In this document: positions 16,601 through 24,992 of the stretch, piece after piece | How the letters are laid out: each line of letters begins with the position of its first letter | Position numbering within the stretch: position 1 is the stretch's first letter | Assembly (NCBI GenBank): GCA_007741555.1 | Contig: CP036526.1 | Coordinates: 6,076,001-6,140,000 of the forward strand | Direction of reading: 5' to 3' | DNA: 64,000 nucleotides | Origin: Stieleria marina | GTDB lineage: Bacteria > Planctomycetota > Planctomycetia > Pirellulales > Pirellulaceae | Translations under genes and position numbers: made by a program | The notes under the pieces: model-generated | The model's input: the letters and a program-made list of their open reading frames with translations, nothing else | What the model was told of the DNA's origin: nothing | Database searches by the model: none

Positions 16601-18426
16601 GCATGCGACTTATCGAACAAATCGATCATGGCCATGTTTCGGTTCTGCATCAATTCGATCTCGAGATGATCCATGAACCGAGTGAATGCCAACCAAAAAT
16701 CATCTCTCACCATCAGGATGCATTGCACATGCTCTCCATCGCACTGCCGCAGCGCCTTGGCCAATTCCGAGTGTTCTGGCTGATCGACTGAATAGAGCCA
16801 TTGTTCAAACTGATCGATGACGATCAACACTTTCTTGCCTTCGCCCATCACGTTTCCGTGGCGCAGCGTCGCAATCGACTCACGGAGCCCGAGTTCCGTG
16901 TCCAAGTAGGGACACTGTCGCCGCAATCGATTGAGCAATCGATTTTCCGTGGCACCAACGGCCGCCTCAATTGCGACAGCGGTCACATGCGGCGAAAGAG
17001 TGGGGATCAATCCTGCTTTTACAAATGAACTCTTGCCGCAACCCGATGGTCCATAGATTAGCCCGACGCGAAACGCCTCATCAGGATCCAGTTCTTCGAT
17101 GCGCCGTCGCCAAAAGAGAATCGATTCGGGCATCCCGTTTCGATTGTAGGGCCCCGGCAGAAGACCTAAGAAAAAGTGCGCGTCGTCAGGACCAAACGAA
17201 CGTAGGCCCTTGGGAACAATGCCAAGAAACTGACGACTCGATCGGGACTGCTCCATTGAACCGGTCGCAACGACCGCCTGAGTGCTGGCACCGCTGAGCA
17301 AATGCAGGCCCTCGTTTTGACTCAGAAAGTGGTCCAGATCTTCCGCAAAATCAAGGGCCGTGTTGTGCCGATCCAACGCTCGCTTGGAGAGCGATTTCAT
17401 GCAAATCCGTTCCAACTCAGCCGGTATGTCGCCATTGAGATCACGAAACCGCTGAACTTCATCTTCCTGGATCGCGCGAAGCACGTCGCTGGTGGTTTCG
17501 CCGCGAAACGGTCGGTGTCCGACAATCAATTCGTACAGCACGATGCCCAGTGCAAAGATGTCCGACGTTCCTTGGACCAAATGGTTTTCGCCCCGTGCTT
17601 GTTCGGGACTCATATAAGACGGCGTGCCCGCGAGGTTACTTGAACGTGCCGCGTTCTCTTCTAACAACGCTAACCCAAAATCTGCCAGATAGGGTGTCCC
17701 ACGTTTGTCCAACAAGATGTTATTGGGTTTGATGTCCCGGTGGATCACGCCGTGCGTGTGCGCATAGTGAACCGCTCTTGCGACAGTGGCGATCAAGCTG
17801 ACCGACTCACCAACGTTAAGAGGCTGGACCTTTATTCGTTTGTATAGGTCATTGCCGTCGATGTACCGCGACACGATGAAACAAATGCCTTGGAGCGTAT
17901 GCCCGACATCATGGACAGGGACAATGTTGGGATGCTCCAATTTTGCCAACGTCCGCGCTTCGGCCAAAAATGCCTGCACGTCCAGATGGTTGCGAACTCG
18001 GTTGTTGTGCGGAACTTTGACCGTGACGTTACGCTGCAGATCGTCGTCCCAGGCCAAGTACACGCATCCAAAACCACCTTCACCAAGAGTGCTTTCCACG
18101 CGGTATCTGCCGATCATCTCCGGGACTTCGGCCTTCAATCGCCGACCATTCGAACGCTTGTGATCATGCAGTGACCGATTGGTTTGCTGAACATCTGCTT
18201 CAAACGTTTGCTGCGCAGGTCCGAGGCCCGAGAAGGTGTCATCGACCGAGAACGTCGATTCGTCGCCTGTTCGCTCGGCGCCCGTAGCAGCAACCTCGTC
18301 CGGAGCAAGTTCGGTTGGGGCACCGGTTGTCGACTCAGGATTGGAGGCAGGCTCCTTTCCCAGGTTCAAATCAGAGGGACCTTCCTGGGTCAGTTCATTG
18401 TCTGGATTTTCCGCCGGGTCATTCAT
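13642..18426 (-). CDS. Ser/Thr kinase - STAND ATPase - FGE-like fusion protein
   Basis: A giant of about 1594 residues. Residues 106-368 are an STPK domain: GEGGFG glycine loop, VTVKVP lysine, HRDIKPNN (229-236) and DFG (249-251), all intact. Residues 420-750 are a novel-STAND-type NTPase with Walker A GPSGCGKSS (459-467) and a Walker B-like VLIVIDQFEQW. A membrane segment (STLIVVAAMMLAVFGLFQ) follows at roughly residue 880, then about 450 helical residues. The last 200 residues have the formylglycine-generating-enzyme/C-type-lectin-like fold pattern (YCNWLS, YRLATANEYFF, NVREWTS, WGLRVVRS), but not the usual paired catalytic cysteines, so ligand binding is more likely than catalysis. Start taken at ATG 18426. 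Converges on the gene at 11827. Confidence 0.85.
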   Translation of the reverse strand: MNDPAENPDNELTQEGPSDLNLGKEPASNPESTTGAPTELAPDEVAATGAERTGDESTFSVDDTFSGLGPAQQTFEADVQQTNRSLHDHKRSNGRRLKAEVPEMIGRYRVESTLGEGGFGCVYLAWDDDLQRNVTVKVPHNNRVRNHLDVQAFLAEARTLAKLEHPNIVPVHDVGHTLQGICFIVSRYIDGNDLYKRIKVQPLNVGESVSLIATVARAVHYAHTHGVIHRDIKPNNILLDKRGTPYLADFGLALLEENAARSSNLAGTPSYMSPEQARGENHLVQGTSDIFALGIVLYELIVGHRPFRGETTSDVLRAIQEDEVQRFRDLNGDIPAELERICMKSLSKRALDRHNTALDFAEDLDHFLSQNEGLHLLSGASTQAVVATGSMEQSRSSRQFLGIVPKGLRSFGPDDAHFFLGLLPGPYNRNGMPESILFWRRRIEELDPDEAFRVGLIYGPSGCGKSSFVKAGLIPTLSPHVTAVAIEAAVGATENRLLNRLRRQCPYLDTELGLRESIATLRHGNVMGEGKKVLIVIDQFEQWLYSVDQPEHSELAKALRQCDGEHVQCILMVRDDFWLAFTRFMDHLEIELMQNRNMAMIDLFDKSHAKRVLTEFGRAFHRLPERASETSRDQNLFVSNAIDDLAENGKVTPVRLALFAEMVKGKTWSTATLKKIGGTAGVGVMFLDENFVADSAPLDYRMHKDAVYATLAELLPAPGANLKGHMKSREELLRASGYSEQPKQFQGMMRALDSELHLITRTDPEGKGDQSVNLSGSQSASVSTQVYYQLAHDYLVPSIRQWQVQMQQGTRKGRAEIRSAQRAEVWRSHPETRHLPTWIEWATILVFTKHDRWDDSQQRMMKAATHRHTTSTLIVVAAMMLAVFGLFQYAAWDKAKSLTGQLKITNVAEAPRLLEQLAGRERWSASRLRAIQDESAPDSRSYLFASIALLDSDASQVEKIRPFLQHSDPETLRLVCNTLEPYRTQLVQPLWERLGDQDLERVIDDDGRPFSERFNAGLALAKFDPPRLDELEHAKRWHRHADYLADELIFFRNIDMQFYSSLLELAKPLAPIIATRLSSVISDFDEVESRRESSLSLLTDLFADRPVTLARHMMHGGVEQLAPKAKLFEKHRDEIRPLLDRYVKKEISMRDPMWRRAATEKANAAALLLRLGASSDAIWSVFKPDAVTERDVVSDLSPEDWIRDELKRLLPEDAFEKIPADCDLLSLQMRLAELTFGRSLNPTARTKLVQRVRGLGVDPSTIARRLLIESDVDVRCGLLQALGNYQATELDDDLRDHVVTAVKGWFRTSAEASIHANAFWFLNLDSWGNRQWVQGEIVPSDHSIKSDRQWYVNQSGQTMIQLPQHDPLDEYRIDAAMGEVTLGQLRQWSTDPEKVKYWSGSSLDCAVGQVSYQEAVEYCNWLSIANGLGEDQLCYPVREQGGDDPVELVADYQLRSGYRLATANEYFFMASSGCLTDYSFGSSASPTALEGEEELWDGYSANLIGDGDASWPIAQVRPNGFGIFDTYMNVREWTSTARPIDRNQRQICGSDYRYHWGMNGISPYYIGWADVTARASFWGLRVVRSRPVVSDNSK

Positions 18427-18735
18427 ATTGATCGCTCTGTTACCCGATTGCTGCCTTACGTGCCCCAAAACGTTTCGTTGTGAATAAAAAACAAACGAGC
18501 GTTAGGGAGCTAGCTTAACAGGCGCCATTAACGCACGCATGGACAGTTACATCTGTCCACCCAACGATTGGCGGAAGCAAGTGACCGTACACAGCGCCGA
18601 CTCACTGAAGTCTTGTCTGACACGCGTCCGATGAATGCCGTCGCAGGCATCGTTCACTGCATTTGACCGAACGTGTCACCGGTGGCAGGTAGTTTTGGAG
18701 CTCCGATCCCTAACCCACCACTTCAAGGACACAAG
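18427..18735. other. Intergenic region upstream of the giant kinase gene
   Basis: About 309 bases between the kinase start and the small gene at 18736. It must hold both divergent promoters; I see no clear -35/-10 pair. TGGACAG (18540-18546) and CTGTCCA (18553-18559) form a seven-base-pair inverted repeat around a six-base loop and could be an operator. Confidence 0.4.
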
Positions 18736-19029
18736 ATGTGTAGTGAAAACAGCGACGAACCGCGTGACTCTTCTCACCAAGAACACTCGCCAAAGAATTC
18801 GCAAGGCCAACACTTTCGCTTTCCTCAGGGCTGGGTTATCGAAGGACGACGACCGCAGGACGGATCTCCCACCGGCCGCTTCCTTCAAATTGGTACCGGG
18901 CAATGGTGTCCGCAGCAGTACGCAACGGTGTTTCCCATCCGACAAACCGCAATCGTCTACGCCAATGAATTTGGCTACTGCGTCGGGCATAATGCCTGTG
19001 TCGTTCGGTACTGCGACCATGACGGCTAA
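18736..19029 (+). CDS. Hypothetical small protein with aromatic/Cys C-terminus
   Basis: A 97-residue reading frame starting at an ATG six bases after AAGGA. The N-terminal part is polar and acidic (CSENSDEPRDSSHQEH). The C-terminal part is dense in aromatic residues and cysteine (GTGQWCPQQYATVF and FGYCVGHNACVVRYC). Codon use resembles the neighbouring genes and the ribosome site is good, which is why I prefer it to the reading frame on the opposite strand. No family is recognised. It lies alone between the giant kinase (divergent) and the TPR-thioredoxin gene. Confidence 0.5.
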   Translation: MCSENSDEPRDSSHQEHSPKNSQGQHFRFPQGWVIEGRRPQDGSPTGRFLQIGTGQWCPQQYATVFPIRQTAIVYANEFGYCVGHNACVVRYCDHDG

Positions 19030-19238
19030 TTTCACGGGGAAAAACAGACAACCTGTCAATCACGAATCACCCTCGATTCGCCGATATGCCTACAACCCGA
19101 TCGACCACCAGAATCCTCCTGCGCGATGACCTGAGACCGACCGATTGATCTGCCTACCTGGCTGCGGCTGATGAGGGTTCGACTACAATTCAGAACTGAA
19201 TTTCGTTACTTCGTCGAACCATTCAGTCTGTGCCTCAA

Positions 19239-21566
19239 ATGTTCAATCGAATTTTCGCTCTCGTCTGCCTCGGGTTTTTCGCTCCTCTGGCAGTGTCCGT
19301 AGTATCCCAGGCGGCTGATCCAAGTACGGATGCCAAGGAGAACGCATCGGCTGATCCGCTGGCAGGTCACAGCTACCACGGCGAGGCATTCAACGAAGGC
19401 CCTCGCCAGAGCGCGAAACTGATCGACGGGATGGCGAAGCTAAAGTTTCCTACGTCGACGAAGTCAACCAAAGCGCAGAAGTTTGTACTGCAAGGCATCT
19501 CGCAGCTGCATGGATTCTGGTACTTGGAAGCCGAACGTTCGTTTCGGCAGGCTGCCAAAGAAGACCCCAAGCTAGCGATCGCATACTGGGGCATGGCGAT
19601 GGCAAATCTAAATAACCCTCAGCGGGCACGTGGGCTGATCGACAAAGCCATGGAGCTTCGCACCAAGAATACCTCCAAACGCGAACGGCTCTACATCGAA
19701 GCTCTCGATCGCTTTACGCCTAAGTCGTCCGATGACTCCGACGACGAAGAGAAAAAAGATAAAGACGCCGAGCGAGAAGCCAAGAAGAAACGCGGGGAGC
19801 GGTACATCGCCGATCTGGAAAAGATCATCCACGCCAACCCGGATGATGACGAAGCGAAAGCGTTTCTAGTCGTTCACATGTGGCAAGCGGATCGATACGG
19901 CGTGAAGCTAACGAGCCGGTACGCAGTGAATGCATTGATGGGCGAGATCCTTGCCAATAATCCGCTGCACCCTGTGCATCACTACCGAATCCATCTCTGG
20001 GATTCGCCGCGGCCTGAAAACGCACTCAAGTCAGCGGCGATGTGTGGCCCTTCCAGCCCTGGCATTGCCCACATGTGGCATATGCCAGGCCACATCTATT
20101 CCAAATTAAAACGATACGCCGACGCAGCATGGCAGCAAGAAGCGTCGGCTCGAGTCGACCACGCCCACATGAACCGTGCTCGGCTGATGCCCGATCAAAT
20201 TCACAATTTCGCTCACAACAACGAATGGCTGACGCGAAACCTGCTCTACGTCGGCCGCGTCCATGACGCTCTGGAACAGTCACGCAACTTGGTCTCCCTT
20301 CCAAGACACCCTGCCTACAACTCGCTCACCAAACGCGGCAGCTATCGATACGGTCGCCAACGATTGCTGCAAACGCTATCGCAGTATGCACTCTGGGACG
20401 AATTGATCGACGAATCTGGCGGCCACTACCTGCCACCGACCAAGGATGCTGCACAGCAAGAAGAATGGCTCGGCTGGCTCTCCGTTGCTCGGTTCATGAC
20501 AGGCGACAAAAAGCAGGGAGCCAAAACACTACGGTCACTACAACGCCGACGGATCGCCTTGCAAGAACAGATGCTTGATTTGGCGGACGCAAGTTCCGAG
20601 CCTGACGAGACAACCGATGATGACGAGGAAGGAAAAGAAAAGCCTCCGACGCGAGACGAACTGAAGAAACATATCCAACAGCTTCGCCAAGTCATCGCCA
20701 GAGCAGCGGCAGCTGCTGCAACGGTTCGCAAAGATAAGTCGACGCTGGAACGCCACATGAAAACGGCCAAGCTGGACAAGGTCATCCAAGCGCAGTGGTT
20801 AGCTGATGCCGGCGATTTCCCCGGGGCAATCAAGATCGCTGAAGAAGCAGTCAATGGCGGACAATCGCAAGTTCGGCCCCTAGCCGTTTTGTCTGACTTG
20901 CTCTGGCGAAAAGGCGACAAGGAGTCGGCCAAAAAGAAATTCCAGCAACTACGCAAAATCGCCGCAGATGCTGACATCGACACGCCGATTCTGGCAAAGC
21001 TAAGTCCAATCGCCAAAGAGCTGAAGATCAAAGGAGATTGGCGTATCAAACGCAAACCTGCGGAAGATCTGGGCGATCGACCGCCACTGGATGAACTTGG
21101 CCCCTTTCGCTGGCAGCCTTACACGGCGCCGTCATGGGAAGCCCGGACAGCGAAAGACAAACGGCAGTCGAGCGAACAATTTAGCGGCCGACCAAGACTG
21201 GTGATCTTCTACCTCGGCTTTGGATGCTTACACTGCATCGAACAGCTACATGCCTTTTCGCCCAAGCTGGATGAATTCCGTGATCTTGGTATCGACGTGG
21301 TGGCGATCAGCACCGAGACACCCGAAACGCTGGCGATCGGCATTGCGGATTTTGATAAGAAGCTCTCGATCCCGCTGTTGTCGGACGGCACACAGAACAC
21401 TTTCAAAGCCTTTCGATGTTGGGATGACTTTGAAAATCAACCGCTGCACGGCACATTCCTGATTGATGCACAGGATCGCGTTCGCTGGCAAGACATCAGT
21501 CACGAACCCTTCACGGATGTCGATTTCATGCTGGAAGAAGCGGAGCGGTTGCTGTCGCTACCGTAA
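19239..21566 (+). CDS. Exported TPR protein with C-terminal thioredoxin-fold domain
   Basis: A 775-residue protein with a signal peptide (FNRIFALVCLGFFAPLAVSVVS). The middle is helical with TPR-like repeats (YWGMAMANLN at about 110, later IKIAEEAV) and two highly charged segments (DDSDDEEKKDKDAEREAKKK, and DETTDDDEEGKEK). The last 170 residues form an AhpC/TSA-like thioredoxin fold: LVIFYLGFGCLHCIEQL contains a C-x2-C redox site, followed by VVAISTETPE and GTFLIDAQDRVRW. It probably acts as an envelope redox protein on a TPR scaffold. An in-frame GTG nine bases upstream is an alternative start. Ends 28 bases before the convergent MetX-MetW gene. Confidence 0.8.
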   Translation: MFNRIFALVCLGFFAPLAVSVVSQAADPSTDAKENASADPLAGHSYHGEAFNEGPRQSAKLIDGMAKLKFPTSTKSTKAQKFVLQGISQLHGFWYLEAERSFRQAAKEDPKLAIAYWGMAMANLNNPQRARGLIDKAMELRTKNTSKRERLYIEALDRFTPKSSDDSDDEEKKDKDAEREAKKKRGERYIADLEKIIHANPDDDEAKAFLVVHMWQADRYGVKLTSRYAVNALMGEILANNPLHPVHHYRIHLWDSPRPENALKSAAMCGPSSPGIAHMWHMPGHIYSKLKRYADAAWQQEASARVDHAHMNRARLMPDQIHNFAHNNEWLTRNLLYVGRVHDALEQSRNLVSLPRHPAYNSLTKRGSYRYGRQRLLQTLSQYALWDELIDESGGHYLPPTKDAAQQEEWLGWLSVARFMTGDKKQGAKTLRSLQRRRIALQEQMLDLADASSEPDETTDDDEEGKEKPPTRDELKKHIQQLRQVIARAAAAAATVRKDKSTLERHMKTAKLDKVIQAQWLADAGDFPGAIKIAEEAVNGGQSQVRPLAVLSDLLWRKGDKESAKKKFQQLRKIAADADIDTPILAKLSPIAKELKIKGDWRIKRKPAEDLGDRPPLDELGPFRWQPYTAPSWEARTAKDKRQSSEQFSGRPRLVIFYLGFGCLHCIEQLHAFSPKLDEFRDLGIDVVAISTETPETLAIGIADFDKKLSIPLLSDGTQNTFKAFRCWDDFENQPLHGTFLIDAQDRVRWQDISHEPFTDVDFMLEEAERLLSLP

Positions 21567-21594
21567 GCTTGTCGATTCGACGTGATTCAACTGC

Positions 21595-23370
21595 CTAACG
21601 CGACAATACCAAAATTGCCGTGTCTGCATTTAGATTGGGATCGTCGTTTGGATCGATTCGCAAATCATCCGTCGAATCAAAGTAGATGGCTTCATCGATG
21701 CGGACATTTTTTTGCCGACACAAATCGTGCACATCAGCGATACTTGGAAAACGTCGATTGGGCGTGTTGTACCATTCAAAATTGAACTCGCCCGGCGCGC
21801 GGGGAGAACGGCCACGCTTGACGTAGTCTTCTCGCAATGCTCGGTAGGCAAAGTTGGGGAAACTGACAATCACTCGTCGACCGACTCGCAGCATTTCGTC
21901 AAATAGTTCGGCGATATTCGCGACCGCCTGCAACGTGGCACTCATGACGACCACGTCGAATTGATTGTCGATAAATGCAGGTAGACCGTTGTTCAAATCG
22001 TAGTCGATGACATCAAGACCACGCCGCGCTGCGCGAATCAGATTTGCCTGGGCGACCTCGACTCCTACCAGCCGCTGATGGCCTCGCTGCTTCAATGCAG
22101 CCAACAGATGCCCATCGCCACAGCCCAAGTCCAAGACGTTCGCGCGATCGGGAATCAACCGAATGATCGACTCTTCGACCGACGAAAGCTTAGGAGCCAT
22201 GTCGTCTCGCTCTCCCAATCGGGCTCCAACAAGCGGGCCATACTGGTCGATGTCACTGCCGATCAAAAACGAATCATGTCCGGCATCCGAAGTGATCTCC
22301 GCGTAGGTAACCGATTTATTCAACGCGGTCAAAGCATTGACGATCTCGCGTGACTGCTCCGGCGTAAACAACCAATCGCTACTGAAACTTACAAGCAAAA
22401 AATCACATTCCGAATCATCAAACGTCTCCATCAACTGCAGTCGATTGTCACCCAAATCCATCAAGTCCATGGCCATCGAAAGGGTAACGTAGCTGTTGGC
22501 ATCAAAACGGGTCGTGAACTTTTGACCTTGATGTGCCAAGTAGGAACCGATGCTAAAGCGTTGTTCAAAGTCCGATACAATTTCACGCGGATCATGACGG
22601 TCGCCATCAAACTTCTGCGTCATCGCCTGGCTGGACAAGTAGGTGATGTGGCCCAGCATGCGAGCGATCGCCAGCCCTGTGTCGGGTCGGTCAGCTCGGT
22701 CGTAGTATTGGCCTTCAGCAAAATGCGGATCGGTCTGAATCGCGTTTCGGGCGATGATATCAAAACCGAGTGCTTGGCTAGTGAGACGCGGTGACGACGC
22801 GATCGCGATACACGACTGAGTTGACTGTGGAAATTTGGTAGCCCACATCATGGCCTGATGACCGCCCAACGAACCACCCACCACCGCCCGCCAGCGGCGG
22901 ATGCCAAGATGGTCGGCCAGTCGGCGTTGGACTTCGACCATGTCGCCAATGGTGATTCGCGGAAAACTGGCACCATACGGCCGCGGAGGATTCGATTGCG
23001 GATCAATATCGCTGGGGCCAGTCGTCCCACGACAACCACCCAACACATTCGGACAAACGACAAAAAACTGGTCCGTATCGACCGCCTTTCCAGGTCCAAT
23101 CAGTTGATCCCACCACCCCGGGTCATCCAACTCGTCATGTCGTGCGACGTGAGAATCTCCCGAGATGGCATGACAAACCAAAACCGCATTGGACGCATCG
23201 TCGTTGAGTTTCCCCCAGGTCTCGTAGGCGCAAACGGCCCCCGACAACCGGCCGCCCAACTCCAATTCGATCACTTCATCAAGCGATAGTGTTTGGAGAA
23301 ATTTTAGCGGCGCGGCGGTTCGTTGGTCGTCGGTGCTTTCAGTCGGATCTGACACGAAGTGCTTACTCAC
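21595..23370 (-). CDS. metX: MetX-MetW fusion: homoserine O-acetyltransferase plus MetW domain
   Basis: Two proteins usually encoded separately are fused in one 591-residue chain. Residues 1-385 are MetX, an alpha/beta hydrolase that acylates homoserine for methionine synthesis: GGCRGTTGPSDIDP, nucleophile Ser167 in GGSLGG, and likely Asp332 (SSDWLFTP) and His365 (AGHDSF). Residues 398-591 are MetW, a SAM-methyltransferase-like partner: VLDLGCGDGHLL (412-423), GVEVAQ and VIVSFPNFA. MetX and MetW are neighbours in many proteobacteria and MetW is reported to support MetX activity. The GTG start overlaps the metY stop (GTGA), so both are co-translated. Acyl donor (acetyl or succinyl) is not decided by sequence alone. 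Confidence 0.92.
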   Translation of the reverse strand: MSKHFVSDPTESTDDQRTAAPLKFLQTLSLDEVIELELGGRLSGAVCAYETWGKLNDDASNAVLVCHAISGDSHVARHDELDDPGWWDQLIGPGKAVDTDQFFVVCPNVLGGCRGTTGPSDIDPQSNPPRPYGASFPRITIGDMVEVQRRLADHLGIRRWRAVVGGSLGGHQAMMWATKFPQSTQSCIAIASSPRLTSQALGFDIIARNAIQTDPHFAEGQYYDRADRPDTGLAIARMLGHITYLSSQAMTQKFDGDRHDPREIVSDFEQRFSIGSYLAHQGQKFTTRFDANSYVTLSMAMDLMDLGDNRLQLMETFDDSECDFLLVSFSSDWLFTPEQSREIVNALTALNKSVTYAEITSDAGHDSFLIGSDIDQYGPLVGARLGERDDMAPKLSSVEESIIRLIPDRANVLDLGCGDGHLLAALKQRGHQRLVGVEVAQANLIRAARRGLDVIDYDLNNGLPAFIDNQFDVVVMSATLQAVANIAELFDEMLRVGRRVIVSFPNFAYRALREDYVKRGRSPRAPGEFNFEWYNTPNRRFPSIADVHDLCRQKNVRIDEAIYFDSTDDLRIDPNDDPNLNADTAILVLSR

Positions 23371-24674
23371 GCAGTGGCGACTGCGAGTGCTTGCGTCAAA
23401 TCATCGATGATATCCGCCAAGTCTTCGATTCCCACTGAGACACGGATGTATTCGGCTTTTACCCCCGCCAGTTCTTGTTCCTCAGGCGAAAGTTGCTGGT
23501 GTGTGGTGCTGGCAGGGTGAATCACCAACGTTTTTGCGTCGCCGATGTTGGCTAGGTGCGAACACAGTTTGCAAGCGTTGATAAATTTCTTGCCAGCATC
23601 CATACCACCTTTGATTCCAAAACCTAGAATCGCGCCTTGCCCGTTAGGCAAGTACTCTTGGCCGCGTTGGTAGTCTTTGTGCGATTCCAACCCGGGATAA
23701 TTCACCCATTCGACTGCATCGTTGGCTTCCAAGAACTGCGCGACGGCCAAAGCGTTTTCGCAGTGTCGTGGCATGCGCAAGTGCAACGTTTCGATGCCCA
23801 ATAAAAACAAGAACGCAGCAAAGGGACTCATCGCCGCGCCGGTGTCACGCAGCCAGTGCGTGCGGATGTGGATCAAGTACGAGATGTTTCCCATCGGCCG
23901 CAAGTGTTCCTCGAACACGGCACCATGATAGGACGGCGACGGGGCACACAGTTCGGGCCATTTTTCAGGTTGATCCGCCCATTTGAAATTGCCGCTATCG
24001 ACGATCGCGCCGCCAATGTGAACTCCGTGTCCACCTAGAAATTTAGTCGTGCTGTAGATGACAATGTCGACGCCATGATCGATCGGCTTTAAACACATGG
24101 GGGTCATCGTCGTGTTGTCGCACAGCAATGGTAGGGCGCCATGCGGTGCGGAGTGTGCTGCATCGGCGATGGCTTTGAAATCCGGCACATCGTTCTTGGG
24201 ATTGCCGATACTTTCCATGTAAACCAGGCGAGTATTTTCGTCGACCAAGTCGTGGATTTGCTCCGGGTGATCCGGATCAAAAAAGCGAACTTCGATACCA
24301 AGCTGCCTGAAGGTTTGCGTGAACAGCGTCCATGTTCCGCCGTACAGCGATGTGCTGCTGACGATATTTTGACCGCTATGAGTCAGCGTCAGAATCGCCG
24401 CATTGATGGCCGCCTGTCCCGACGCAAAACACAGCCCTGTGACGCCGCCTTCCATTGCCGCCAACCGTTTTTCCAACACGTCGACCGTTGGGTTCATTAA
24501 ACGGCTGTAGATGTTGCCGAATTCGGCCAAGCCAAACAGGGCGGCAGCGTGATCGGTGTCGTTAAACGTATAACTGGACGTCGCGTAGATCGGAACTGCG
24601 CGGCTATTGGTCGTCGGGTCAGGTACTTGGCCGGCGTGTAGCGCTCGTGTACCGAGGCGATGTTCGTCGCTCAT
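23367..24674 (-). CDS. metY: O-acetylhomoserine sulfhydrylase (MetY)
   Basis: A 435-residue PLP enzyme of the Cys/Met metabolism family. The opening GTRALHAGQVPDPTTNSRAV and the PLP lysine Lys211 in STTKFLGGHG match O-acetylhomoserine aminocarboxypropyltransferase, which makes homocysteine directly from O-acylhomoserine and sulfide. Length is typical of MetY and longer than MetB/MetC. It is the upstream partner of the MetX-MetW gene, which it overlaps by four bases, so acceptor synthesis and sulfhydrylation are coupled. The leader contains an eight-base-pair hairpin (24746-24767). Confidence is high for the family and good for the reaction. Confidence 0.9.
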   Translation of the reverse strand: MSDEHRLGTRALHAGQVPDPTTNSRAVPIYATSSYTFNDTDHAAALFGLAEFGNIYSRLMNPTVDVLEKRLAAMEGGVTGLCFASGQAAINAAILTLTHSGQNIVSSTSLYGGTWTLFTQTFRQLGIEVRFFDPDHPEQIHDLVDENTRLVYMESIGNPKNDVPDFKAIADAAHSAPHGALPLLCDNTTMTPMCLKPIDHGVDIVIYSTTKFLGGHGVHIGGAIVDSGNFKWADQPEKWPELCAPSPSYHGAVFEEHLRPMGNISYLIHIRTHWLRDTGAAMSPFAAFLFLLGIETLHLRMPRHCENALAVAQFLEANDAVEWVNYPGLESHKDYQRGQEYLPNGQGAILGFGIKGGMDAGKKFINACKLCSHLANIGDAKTLVIHPASTTHQQLSPEEQELAGVKAEYIRVSVGIEDLADIIDDLTQALAVATA

Positions 24675-24992
24675 GTGTGAAGTCCAAAGATGGTGGGGCC
24701 CGGAATGTTTAGAGGGCCAGAATAATACGGCAAATCACCGCGTAATGCGATGGTCTGTCCCATCACAGCCAGGGCGAATCACTTTATAAAAACAGGTAAT
24801 TTGTTGTTGGCGGAATACAGTCATCCGGTCTTTGACGCACCGGAGGGTTCGCGCCGTTCAGATAACAGTTGCCCCCGTTTCAATAGCGACTTGTCCTGCC
24901 AACACACTGGAAATGGCAATTCGTTAGAGAAATCCGACAGCACCACGTTTTGTTGTGTCCAGTCAGCCCAAACCCAATCAATCGCAGCCAAA
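24675..24992 (-). other. metY leader and intergenic region
   Basis: 318 bases upstream of metY. Read on the minus strand it holds a hairpin, TGTGATGG/CCATCGCA (plus coordinates 24746-24767, one wobble pair, six-base loop), then a shorter GGCCC/GGGCC pairing about 20 bases before the metY ATG. I cannot match this to a known SAM riboswitch. No convincing gene or terminator is seen. Confidence 0.4.

Noticed and set aside
13642-18426. Defence island around the STAND protein
   Set aside because: Neighbours are a glycosyltransferase and a thioredoxin-type gene; no nuclease, restriction or toxin gene is seen.
18676-19059. Minus-strand open frame of 127 residues overlapping the small gene at 18736
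   Set aside because: No ribosome site and no family; the plus-strand frame has a good AAGGA site and better composition.
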